64,000 bases of DNA, taken from Setophaga petechia. Its lineage: Eukaryota > Chordata > Aves > Passeriformes > Parulidae. Positions 1-10,097 of the stretch are shown here, piece after piece. Every line of letters starts with the position of its first letter. The stretch's first letter is position 1. The notes below the pieces were generated by a model. That model was not told the DNA's origin. It saw only the letters and a list, made by a program, of their open reading frames with translations, and ran no database searches. The stretch spans positions 1,860,001-1,924,000 of the forward strand of contig JANCRA010000061.1 of NCBI GenBank assembly GCA_024362935.1. The letters run 5' to 3'. Position numbers and translations under genes: made by a program.

Positions 1-175
1 GTGACTCCCACTGGCACCTCTTCAGTGTCATCCCTGAGAGCCACTTGCATCTGTAAGAGCAACCTCCCACTTCCACTGGAAACTCCTCTGTGTCATCCCT
101 GAGAGCCACTTCCATCAGAGAACCTCCCATTTTCACTGGCACCTCCTCAGTATCATCCCCCTGTGAGTGGCTTCC
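1..175. repeat. Minisatellite-like tandem repeat, unit about 60 bp
   Basis: About three imperfect copies are visible. Each contains a phrase like CACTGGCACCTCCTCAGTGT, followed by 'catccctgagagccacttccat' variants and 'aacctcccac'. The copies begin near 1, 66 and 126 and run into the left edge, so the array may continue outside the window. No coding role is seen. Confidence 0.7.
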
Positions 176-607
176 CCACTGGCAGCTGCCTCAAAGGGGC
201 CCTTGGAGCACCAGTGGGGCCCCAGCCCTGCCCAACAGGTCCCATGGGCTCAGCAGCGCCTGACACCAACACCATGGCCAAGTCCCCACCCGCTGCCAAC
301 CCGCAGAGCCCCACACCTGCCCCTCACCTGCTGCTCCTGGCACCTCTGGCTCACCCTGACGGGCATGGCAGTGCTGCTGAGGGCCCCGCGGGACGCAGTG
401 CGGATTGGGGCCCTGCGGAACTCACTGGATCCTGCCCAGGCCCGCAGCTCCGCCATCCTGCTCTGCCTCGGCTGCTCCAGCTCCCACACAGACACTGATC
501 CTGCTGAAATATCTGCAAAATGAAAAATATTTCTTAGGAAAATATGTATCTGGATGTTTGGCCTTTGTGGCTTTCAAGGCTCATCAACAAGAAGGGAGAT
601 GATTCCC
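119..607 (+). repeat. Long direct repeat, copy A (partner at 63508-64000)
   Basis: This block matches the right end of the window in the same orientation, with roughly 93% identity by eye and an offset of about 63.39 kb. It is GC-rich in its first 380 bases and AT-rich after that. Both copies carry similar open frames, but the frames differ by substitutions and one start differs, and I recognise no protein. It may be part of a dispersed repeat or the edge of a large segmental duplication. Confidence 0.8.
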
Positions 608-3149
608 ATGAAACAAGAAGTAGCCAACCAGCTGGAAGTGATGGCCTGGCATTGGAAAGGCAGGTGACTTCTTGGCTGCATTGCCTTGTTGAGGTGCAGG
701 GCTTGACAGGCTGCAGTGACCTCAGACATAGGGCATGTCAGCAAGGCTTGGGAAGGGGGATGTACTTCTGATGGTGGACACAAAGAATGCAGAATTTATG
801 GGCACAAGGACAAGATTTGGCAGAATCCCCAAGAAAAGGTGCAAATGGATAAAGACAATGCATCAACTGTGCTGAATCAGCTCCGTCAGGGTAAAGGGCC
901 ATTCCAGCAGGGGCAGACCATGGCCACCCACTCAAGAAACCTCTCACTGAGAAGAAGGGAGACACTGAGCCTGCAAACTATTGAGCATGAGAAGTGAGAG
1001 GATCATTAGCCAACAGCAGACAGAATACTCCTTATGGAGAGAACTAGGGAACTTGCAGGCAATGAACACTAATTCCTTTCTTTGTTCAAATGTGTAAATA
1101 CTCAAACACTCTGGGTTCTCGTGCTGCTGGCTTTGTGAATTTGTCCCTGAGCCCCCCTTTTCTGCACAGAACTGTGAATAATTACCTCCACTTAGGAGCT
1201 GAATTGGCCTCTTGAACAAGGGGTGCTGGAACCAACCAAGTTGGAACAACACTCGCTGTGGCTCTGACACCTCTGCTCTCTCTGCAGCCACCAAAGGCTC
1301 TGAGCGCTCCTGCCCTGTGCTGGTGACAATGGCCATGTGTCCTTGGAAACGGGGAGTTGCATGTTCCAGGCTGGCCAGGATGTCACTGAGGAGCGGGACG
1401 TGACACAGTGGGGGCAGAGGGATTTCACAATGGGCACAGGTAGGGAATGCCCTGCCCTGTCCCATCACTGACTCTGCTCATTTCCAAGTGCAGAAAGGGA
1501 CACTCCACCAACCTCAGTAGCTGCAGCTGTGCAAAGAAGGGCTAATGAAGTGTTTCTGTACAAAAGTGCTGCACTTGGCTCTCTCTGAGCAAAGGAGCAG
1601 CTCAGCATCTGTAACGAGGGCAGCAAGGTGCAGCCCGGCCAGCTCTGGGCCATCCTGTTGTGGCCCCGTCAGTCTGTGAGGCTTCCAGCATGTACACAGT
1701 CACTCAAATATCATCTCTTTGACACAACCCCCTGGCCTTTCCTCATCCCAGTCTCCTCAAAGGAAACAAGCCAGCAGCATGCCCAGGCCCCACATGCTCT
1801 GCAGGAGGAGCTGAAATGGAAAGGCCAGGGAGGACCATGAACACAATTACAGGCTGACAGTTGTGCTGACTGCAGGTGGCCATTGTAATTACTGACACAT
1901 CTGGAGAAATATTTTATACTCAGCTTATGATCATTTGTTTTTCATTTTCCCCATACCCAAGTTTATCCCTGATTTCAGTTAGCTGGCACCAAAAAGAAGT
2001 GTTTTCCAGTCATTACAGGGAGACATAATAAAGTATGTAGTTAAAAACGTGTTGAATATTACCATCCAAAGCTTATTTTCAATGACATCTTTTATTTGTT
2101 TTCAAGACCGTATTCATACCTGCCCATGTCTGATCTCCTGGCTGCCACACTCACAAGGACAGTGTAGTCTGGGGACACAAAGTCAGGAAGCAATTTGTCA
2201 AACACCAGAGCCCAAATCTTTAAAAGAACTGTGTCCCTTTTTTGGGAATGACTGGACTGTGTTGATTATGGATCCCCACTTATGAACTATTGGAAAAGCC
2301 TTTGTATGAATCATCAAAGGAATCCAAGGAGGTTTTACACTGGACTCTGGAATGTCCAACAGCCTTTGCATATCTTTGAAAGGTTGTTGATGAAAGCCCC
2401 TACTCTGAGGTTCCATCTGGAGTTTCCAGATTTGATGGAACCCTTTGCACTGTTCATACATGAGCGCCTTTGCCTTGCACGGTAACTCTCTATTTAGCTC
2501 AAAGAATGGGAATGGAGGAAGGAACCCTGTGGTATTTTGAGCAGTATTTCTCAAAAAAAAACTAAACAATATACTCGAGGGATGGCCAATGCACCTAAGA
2601 GCTGGAACCACCATGGTCCTGATTGATAGAATATACTTGAAAATAAAAGGGAAAAAAAGTGACTCTTTATGTGCTGCACGTGGTTATGCCTCGTGGAAAG
2701 CAAAAAGGAGGTCACTGGTTATCCCTGAGCACAATCTTAAAGTAACAGGTGGCACTCCTGGAACAAAAGACACGGTGCTACAGACAGCTACTGCCTTGAA
2801 CCCTGCGTAAAGGTTACAAATTGCTGGATTTTTTACAAGAATGCTCACTGATTTGATATCCAGCAATTTGGAATGTCATCAATCAAAAAAAGGAATGTAA
2901 GAATGGGAGAAGACTAAAAGTCCCTATTGTTGGTGGGACTGGCTTTCCTCATGCCTACCAGACCTTTAAAGGCTTAAAGAATTATTTATAACCCGCATTG
3001 GAATGGTTGCTGTTTGCATTTTTTTTTTTCTGATAAATCATTGTATTTCAGCTTTCATGAGATATTTTGCAAATATTTGTAATAACAAACATTATTATCA
3101 TAGAAAATAGGACTTCCAAGACAAATCTTGAAAGTATCTACGTGGGAGA
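608..3149. other. No gene recognised
   Basis: The stretch holds only short open frames with no recognisable domain. It contains A- and T-rich runs (for example near 2555 and 3020). It probably consists of old repeat or intergenic sequence. Confidence 0.5.
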
Positions 3150-3839
3150 TTGGTGCAAATAGCTTGGGAGGAAGTGGTGGCTAGTGGAATGTTGTGTTGT
3201 TCTGTTTTCCCCTGCTTAAATTGGATTATTCTGTTCTCTCCATGTTGTAATGGTTCTGACACAGTTCTGCCCCAGTTCTCCCTCCTCTTTTCCTTAAATG
3301 CCTGTCTCCCTGGTTCCTCTAGAAACTCAATGTATCTTTTTTGTAATCCCACCCTGGCTGCCTGCCAGTCATTCCCAGCCACTTCCTTCTATTCCAGAAA
3401 CTTCTCTCCAAGGCTTGGGGTGATTGGTTCTGGGGCTGGGGCCATTCCTTCATGTTGTTACCACTGGTTTTCCCCTAATGTCAGTCGTGTGTACCCCACT
3501 CCCCCCTGGACCCCCATTCGTTCTTGTGTCGGGTCCACCCCCATCTCCCACTCGGTTTATAACCCCGTGTAATCCCACCCCCCTTCTCTTCGACTGCCGG
3601 CTTCCCTGGGACCTACAATAAAACCTGGACTTGCCCCAGTCGGAGAGCACTCTTTATTTCCTGTCCACTGCAGCCTGCATTCGGCCTCGTCCGCACCTGG
3701 CAGTGTCACCGGCAGTATCACCGGACACTTCCCTGAGGCGCTAACCCGAAGTGCGGCTATCGGGTTGAGTGCCCCTCCGTGCTGCTAGCGGTTTCTGGCC
3801 GGCTAGCCATGGCGACTTCTCTAAAGCCAAACCGCTGCA
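3150..3839 (+). mobile_element. 5' LTR of class II ERV A (left border uncertain)
   Basis: The segment contains a TATA-like element (tttataa near 3557), a polyadenylation signal (AATAAA near 3617) and a CpG-rich R/U5-like part. It is followed within a few bases by a lysine-tRNA-like primer binding site and, 460 bases on, by a myristoylated gag start. This is the expected order of a betaretrovirus-like LTR and leader. The left border is a guess because no matching 3' LTR is present to compare. The right border is set at a CA just before the primer site. Confidence 0.6.
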
Positions 3840-3844
3840 GTTCT

Positions 3845-3862
3845 TAGCGCCCAGTGTGGAAG
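3845..3862 (+). other. Candidate primer binding site (tRNA-Lys type)
   Basis: The sequence TAGCGCCCAGTGTGGAAG closely resembles the start of the lysine tRNA primer sites used by betaretrovirus-like elements (consensus beginning TGGCGCCCAA). It differs at several bases. Its place between LTR and gag supports the call. Confidence 0.5.
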
Positions 3863-4298
3863 CCTGGGTGCATCTCCTGGCATCGCCTCACCTGAGCGCT
3901 TCGCCTGAGGGAGCCCCGGACCCCACTGATGGGACAAAATTTTCTCACTGGCCACGGAACTACCACAGGGTGAGCAGACCCCGTTGTAGTAGGTAGCGCT
4001 CCCCGGGGACAGGGAACGGCACCTCTGGGCACCCCCAGAGTCGTTCCCCAGACAGGAACCGCCATGCCAGATTTTCTTTTTGCCCCCACTGGATTCACAT
4101 GAGTGTTTCTCTTTTCTCTCTCCCATCCTGTCTTTTTAATCATTTTTACCTCTCAGTCCTGTGCACGGGTCAAGGTGACTTTTCTCTTTTCCTCTGTGCA
4201 GCCCTTTCTGCTGGCATGGGCTGGTGCGGGGCTCTTGTTTTCTTTAACATTACTATCGGAGTGGTGGGTGGTTTGAGCTGCCTTTTAAGATCCTCGCC

Positions 4299-5600
4299 AT
4301 GGGTGCTCGGCAGTCAGCAGCTCAAAAAAGACCTAATAACCAAGTTGTGGGTATCCTTGTGGGGGGACAGTTTGATATACCCAAGAAAGAGTTGCATAGG
4401 TTGATGAGATGGCTGTCCTCTCAGTTTCCCGAGCTTTCCCTCGATCTAATCAATAGCCCCAGATTTTGAGAGACAGTTAATGTTAAATTTCAAGATGCGG
4501 TTAGATCCGGGGAAACCTCATTGGTAAAAGTTGCCTTTTGGACTTCTCGAATTCGGCAGTTACTCAAATCCAACTCAAAATCAGAGAAGCAATCATCTTC
4601 ATCCAGGTTGTTCCCGAGTTCATCCTCTACCTGTCCTCAAACTGGGATTCTAAGACGAGCAGATTGCTCCAGCAAGGCTCAGGGTGTCCATCATTCCCCT
4701 GGCTCTTCTCAGAAATCCCAATCCCCCTGCCTTAAGAGTCCCGGCCAGATTCTTAGGGGCTCCCTTCCTTCCCCCTCTCTCCCAGTTCGCAAGTCCCCAG
4801 TTCGAAAACCCTCAGTTGGGTTTCAGCCCCCTCCACAAGATGACTTCTATGGAGCCCAAGATGGAGGGAGCCACATGGTTTTTCCCGCCCTTTATCCGTC
4901 TTCTTCCCATAACCCGTTTCGTTCCCGAAAAAGCCCTTTCCTGTCTCCGGACTCCTCCCAACCTCCCTTCTCCCCTCCTCCATTGGCACCTCCTATTTCT
5001 CTTACCCCTCCTTTACATCAGACCACGCCTTTTGACTCCTCCCTTGAGGCGGAACGCCTGCCAGTCAATGTCCCAGCCCAGTTCTCCATCCAGTCCTCCA
5101 GCCACACCCCTTCCCCTCCTCTTTCCGGTTCCCACGCTCCACCTTCTGGTTCCCACCCTTCCATGTCTGGTGGGGGGGGAAGGGGAGGGAGAAGAAGGGG
5201 GGAAGGGGGGGAAAGGGCGGGGGGAACTGGAATCTGGAGCCAGCTTCTATTCCATCAGCGGCTCCAGTCTCTTACTACCCTGAGGGGGAGGGGGGAGTCC
5301 AAGCCCAGCAGACTCCCTTTCCCCACCACCAAATAAAAAAACTCTGCAAGGCCCAGAAGGATTTCTCCCAGGAGAGTGAATACTTCTGGGGGACCCTGAG
5401 GGCCACTTTAGCAGGGTCGGAGGTCACCCCTTCTGACCTCCGATACATTTTCTCACGCCTCCTTAAACCCACAGAATATGTTCTGTGGGAGGCGGCATGG
5501 GAGAGGGAGGTGGTGGGGATTCCCCTGTCCTTGTGGGAAAACTCCCACATAGGACTGGATGTAAAGGGTGATACTGTTATGTTTGCCCATTTATTCCTTC
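4299..5600 (+). pseudogene. gag: ERV A gag, matrix to start of capsid, broken
   Basis: The frame opens with MGARQSAAQK, a glycine-2 myristoylation start typical of retroviral matrix. An in-frame TGA lies near 4468. The same frame then runs open from 4521 to a TAA at 5334-5336 through a serine- and proline-rich linker (PPP and PxP motifs) and a Gly/Arg-rich stretch encoded by a long G-rich tract (5167-5232). A different frame from about 5341 encodes the first part of a capsid domain, with the motif EYVLWEAAWERE characteristic of class II ERVs. Capsid is cut off near 5600, where an antisense LTR begins. No pol of this element is seen. Non-functional. Confidence 0.75.
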
Positions 5601-6313
5601 TTAAAAAAAACCAAACAATATTTGAGACAGCAGCAATTTTAATTGAATAGTTTAGAAAATATATAAATAAGGGATAATTTGGTTCAAATAATAGCGCATA
5701 AGCAAAAGATAACTGCGGGGTACGGAGTGCAGGGTTCTGGGACCCTTGCCACCTCACGGACAAGCTTGCCAAGTAAAAATTACCCCCTTATATGCCATGG
5801 GTTAACACCATCTCCTCCTATTTTCGGTTTGTCATATTTCTATCTCTACCCTCATCACCACCTTTACCGCGCATGCTCCACCACTCGGTTTGGTAGTCAC
5901 ACAAGTCTTTGGGGGTCGTCTGATGAAGATTTCGTAGTCTTCCTCTGTGTTCTTTAATTCACCTTTGGGTTACACATGCGCATCAAGCCAGTACCATGTA
6001 AGCCAAGAATAACGTATCACTAGATCTACATATCAAAGCAATAAATCTCTTATAATTAGCATTTTTCTGAGACTCAATCAGGTTTTGTTTCCTTTCTGCT
6101 CATTTTTAGCAACTATATCTTTGGCTTCTTTCCTCCTGTCCTTGTGAACATCTGCCGGGAGCGCAGGAGGTAGAGGGGGTTGGAGCCCCTCCTCTCCCTC
6201 TCTTCTTTGGCATTACAACTTTAGCTATTTTTATTATTCCCAAATATTAATTACTGTACCAATAATGATTATGGCTTCAATTTTATCAGCACGAATCATA
6301 CCTATTTATCACA
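5600..6313 (-). mobile_element. Antisense LTR abutting ERV A gag
   Basis: Read on the minus strand, a purine tract (AGAAGAGAAATGGGGGA, near 6319-6335) is followed by sequence starting TGTGATAAATAGG. That is the usual order of polypurine tract and 3' LTR. AT-rich promoter-like sequence and an AATAAA-like signal lie near the low-coordinate end. The env tail at 6363-6790 is on the same strand and just upstream of the purine tract, as expected. The 5600 border is approximate. Confidence 0.6.
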
Positions 6314-6362
6314 AATCCCCCATTTCTCTTCTTGATCATTATGATTCGTGCTTATTAAAAGG

Positions 6363-6790
6363 CTATGCCCTGATATCTTTTATATTCTTTAGAATTTAGA
6401 TTTTTTCATTTGTCTCTTTTCAACTTCAAACTTTTCCAGCATTTCTATTACTGCTTCTAGTCTTTCACACTCTCTTTCAAATTCTTTTAGCATTTCTTGG
6501 TCTATTTCAATCTTTTAGGTCTTTGTTCTTTAACACAGGTCAATTTAGCTGTTAGTATTATTACAGATTTTGGTTTTCTGCTTTCTGCTGATTCTGAATC
6601 TAGATGATGTAATCTGCATCTCCTGAATCACTGAGTGATTTGGCCTAATAAAACACGGAATCATACAAGGCAAAAAGAAAAGTCCCAAAATTGAACATAA
6701 CAACATGAACTCTAACTTTTTCCACCAAACACCTCCAAAGAGGTTATCCCACCAATGTGCTTTCAAGATTGAATTCCACTTTTGTACTGG
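6363..6790 (-). pseudogene. env: Antisense ERV env transmembrane tail
   Basis: A minus-strand frame (6766-6545) encodes WWDNLFGG, a hydrophobic membrane anchor (LLCSILGLFF) and a short cytoplasmic segment. A charged Glu/Lys-rich helix can be read further on, between about 6500 and 6390, before the polypurine tract. This is the end of a retroviral transmembrane subunit. Only the anchor and tail remain; the surface subunit and pol are missing. Its family differs from provirus B below, because the tail motifs are unrelated. Confidence 0.65.
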
Positions 6791-6850
6791 TACATGAGCT
6801 ACTCTTTTTCTGTGATGGCTTCTTCATAATCATCAATTCTAGTTCTAGTA

Positions 6851-8695
6851 TTGTCCTTAATACGTAGTTTTTACAGCATATGTGCAGTGACCAGAATAGC
6901 TAGCCTGCTGGGCTTGGTGGCAATGATTTGTAAGAAGTTTATAAACATGCTGGGGTCTGCTCCTGGTATGAATGGTTCCTGGCTATGGTTATGCATGCAG
7001 TTTGTTAGAGGAGGAGCAGCAGGGAATGAGGTTGTTCAGCCTTTGCTTTCCTTCTTCTCCTATGAATCGGTTGCATCACTAGTGAAGGATGTTCAGTTTC
7101 CCCTCAATGTTAAAGAAAGCATCTTTCTGGTATTCAATCTGGTAACCTTCCTCTATACAGCCTGCTGCTTCTCTAGAATGAGGGCTGAGATTTCTAGATG
7201 GGCTGATGAGACCCCTGACTCAGGAGTAGACCCCAGTGTGGAAAATCCTAAGTGGTGTGGAAAATGGGAAAATATAGGCCAAATCCTGAAGGAATTCTCT
7301 GACCCTGTAGTCTGGGATTTTCCCCATGAACAAATTCAGAACCCAGCTGAGGTGGGGAAATATCTGAAAGAGAAGTACCAGCGTGAGCCTAAGGAGAGAA
7401 AGATCATTGCAGTGAGCTGGACCCTGACCTACGCTTATCGCACACTGCTAGATACTGTAGGGCAGCAGACAGAGGCAGGGGGGCAGGGAGATAAATCAGC
7501 TATCCCAGTCACTCAGGCTGTAGCCAACACCCCAGGCTCAAAGCCAGCAGCCAAACCAGATAGTGAGCCTAAGCCAGCAGCTAAACCCATGGCTGTTGCT
7601 ACCCGTACTAGAAGTGGGAAATACACGGACAAAACCAATTGACCAGTGGATGATGATGATGATGATGTAGGAGAAAGAACCTCGATGCCTCCTGACATAA
7701 AATCAGGAGTCAAAGTGGCAGGTGCAAGATCAGATGCAAATATTGAGTCCTTTTCCCTGAAAGACCTTCGTGGACTAGGGAAGGATTACACCCAACAACC
7801 TGATGAATCCATAATTAGCTGATTAGTCTGTCTCTGGGATGCTGCAGGCGAGGCTACAATTCTGGATGGCACTGAAGTGAGGCATTTGGGATCCCCTTCA
7901 CAGGATCCTTTCATCGACCAAGGAATGATGAGGGGGGCTAATCCACACAGTCTCTGGGCACAGGTCTTGGACGGTGTTGCACAAAGATACCTGTGTGCAG
8001 ATGATCTTTATATCCAACAAACTCAGTGGAAGACCATAGAGCAAGGGATCCAACGCCTGAGACAAATGGCAGTGGCAGAGATTATCTTCTCAGATGATGT
8101 AACAGCTAGGAACCCAGACTTGGTACCACGCACGCCTGAGATGTGGCAAAAATTTGTGCAACTTGGGCCACATGAATATGCTTCTGCCTTAGCCATAATG
8201 AAGAGGGATGAGAGGGATAAGACCGTGCTGGATATGGCAAGGAAGCTCAGAGCATATGCATATGCTGTGCATGGCCCAACACATGCCAGAATAGCAGCAC
8301 TAGAAACACGTCTGCAGAAATTAGAGGATAAGATAGAGGAGAATCATAGGAAGCTCAGAGAGGAGATTAAAGACCTTCTCCAAATCTCAGCAGTACAGAT
8401 CAGAGGTTCTGGTATCCAAGGCAGACGTTTCCCAGATGGTGAGAGACGGTACACCCCACGAAATGAGCTGTGGTTCTACCTGCGTGATTGTGGAGAAAAC
8501 ATGAGGAGGTGGGATGGAAACCCTACTGCTGTTCTGGCATGACGGGTGTGTGAAATGAAGGAAGCCACCAGAAGGAAAGCAGCTCCAGTTGCCCGTAGTC
8601 GAACTGCCAGGTATGATCATGATGACATGTCTAATCCCCTTGAAGGAACATCCAAGACATATGCCCAGGGAAAGAAGGATAACCAGGCTTAGAGG
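6851..8695 (+). pseudogene. gag: ERV-L-type gag, two open pieces
   Basis: An open frame at 6851-7642 (263 codons) and another at 7877-8542 (221 codons) together resemble the gag polyprotein of avian ERV-L elements. The first has hydrophobic N-terminal segments, a PVVWDFPHEQIQ block, a region ending in AVSWTLTYAYRTLL, and a Pro/Ala/Lys-rich tail. The second has an all-helical capsid-like region and a coiled coil (LETRLQKLEDKIEENHRKL). The gap between them contains stops and a GAT repeat (Asp run) near 7650. The same family's protease follows at 8696. I see no LTR or primer site upstream, so the 5' end is lost. The assignment rests on memory of ERV-L gag style. Confidence 0.6.
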
Positions 8696-9178
8696 GGCCC
8701 TGCCTCTAGCCAGGTAGAGGCCAGGGAAAATCGCGTTTTCTGGTCTGTGTGGATTCGTTGGCCTGGCACATCGGAACCACGAGAGTATAAAGCTTTGGTT
8801 GATACTGGTGCTCAATGTACATTAATTCCATCGAGACATGTGGGACACAGTCTGTTTCTATTGCTGGTGTGACAGGGGGATCCCAGGATTTCAGTTTGGT
8901 GGAAGCTGATGTGAGCCTGACTAGGAATGAGTGGAAGAAACACCCTATTGTGACTGGCCCAGAGGCCCCATGTATTTTGGGCATAGACTACCTTCGAAGT
9001 GGGTATTTCAAAGACGCAAAAGGACTCAAGTGGGCATTTTGGATAGCAGTTTTAGTGACAGAGGGCATCCAGCAATTGAACACCTTGCCTGGGTTGTCTG
9101 AGAATCCATCTGCAGTAGGACACCTGAAGAAAGAAGAACTACAGGTGCCAATTGCCACATCCATAGTGCATCGACTGT
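8696..9178 (+). pseudogene. pro: ERV-L-type retroviral aspartic protease, frameshifted
   Basis: The active-site motif LVDTGAQCTLIPS is intact at about 8793-8831. The frame then shifts, and the C-terminal protease block APCILGIDYLRSGYF is read in another frame (about 8968-9012). The linker towards reverse transcriptase (VPIATSIVHR) is visible to about 9174. There the ERV-L sequence stops and the env tail of an unrelated element begins. No reverse transcriptase of this element is present. Confidence 0.7.
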
Positions 9179-9333
9179 GGGAACTCAGCACATCACTCCA
9201 GATGTCCAGAGTTGCCAAGGGAACCCTTGGGGAGCTTGGAGGTCCTGGAATCCTGGTTGCCAGAAATTCTTGGTGGCTTGACTTCGACCCTTCTAGGGGT
9301 GTGTATGAGGACATCAGAATCACTCAGGATTGA
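9179..9333 (+). pseudogene. env: Env cytoplasmic-tail fragment of provirus B family
   Basis: The sequence matches the last ~50 codons of env at 18440-18598, including the motifs SWWLDFDPSR and YEDIRITQ, and ends at a TGA 28 bases before an LTR. It shows that the LTR at 9362 also served as the 3' LTR of another, otherwise lost, provirus copy. The tail keeps a YxxI motif. Confidence 0.75.
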
Positions 9334-9361
9334 ATGGTGCAGGAATGACACATTTGCAGGG

Positions 9362-9781
9362 TGAAATATAGATTTTAGGGTTTTGGTACAGGGGGTTATG
9401 GAGACAAGATGGAGGAATCAGGGCATGTCTCATGCTTCTTCTTTTTGTCGTCCATCTTCTGTGGTGATGCTGGCACCTGGGGATTGGTTTATGGTGAGGG
9501 TGCACTTGTTAACAAGGGTGGAAAGTATTGGGAATTAAAGGTAAATATGATATACGTAGTTTTTATTATAAAAAGACACGACCGCCCTGTGGGTGGTAAG
9601 AGTGTCCTTGGCTGCCTTGCTGGTCAGATCTCGGCTGGGCAGAAAGAAAATTCTGTAGATAAGAAATAAAAAACAATCTGAAGACTGAAAAACTGAAGAT
9701 TCCAGACTCGTCCTTTGAAGCGCGGGCTGCCCCAGAACCATCCTGCACGTGTCTGGGCAGAGACAGACAGCCGGCCGGACA
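9362..9781 (+). mobile_element. 5' LTR of provirus B
   Basis: Begins TGAAATATAG and ends GGACA. It contains a TATA box (TATAAAAAG near 9570), a polyadenylation signal (AATAAA near 9665) and a short U5. Borders were set by comparing four copies of this LTR family in the window (here, 18626, 45741 and 46421). Compared with the 3' LTR, the first ~250 bases carry many differences while the rest is nearly identical. Confidence 0.85.
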
Positions 9782-10097
9782 CCTGGCGTTCTGTGGGTGG
9801 GCTGCAACGGGCAACAAGTGGGCTGCCAGCGGGCAGCTCCCAGGCGGGCAGTTCCTGGAGCTGGACTTGTTCCCAGAAGAGCACTGATAATTCCCTGGGA
9901 AAGCAGCCAGAAGAGTCTGAAGAAGTAGCAGCCACTGAGAACACCTCACTCCACTTCTGCCAAAGAGGGTTCGTAGCAGAACAGCCCGGACCGGAATCAG
10001 AAAGACGCCTCTGAATCCATCTCCTGTGATGTGCTGGATGGCAATCGGGAGCCTTCGGACTGCTCGGACAACACAGATTCGGTGAGTAGGTCAAAAT
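9782..10097 (+). other. Provirus B leader: primer site region and candidate splice donor
   Basis: Two bases after the LTR comes TGGCGTTCTGTGGGTGGG, the likely primer binding site; I cannot name its tRNA. The leader is GC-rich, with repeated gggcag/gggctgc phrases that could fold. A strong splice-donor match (CGGTGAGTAG) lies near 10079-10088, just upstream of gag, where donors for env mRNA often lie. Confidence 0.5.

Noticed and set aside
944..1468. 174-codon minus-strand open frame
   Set aside because: No recognisable domain or splice context; composition and overlap with other frames look random.
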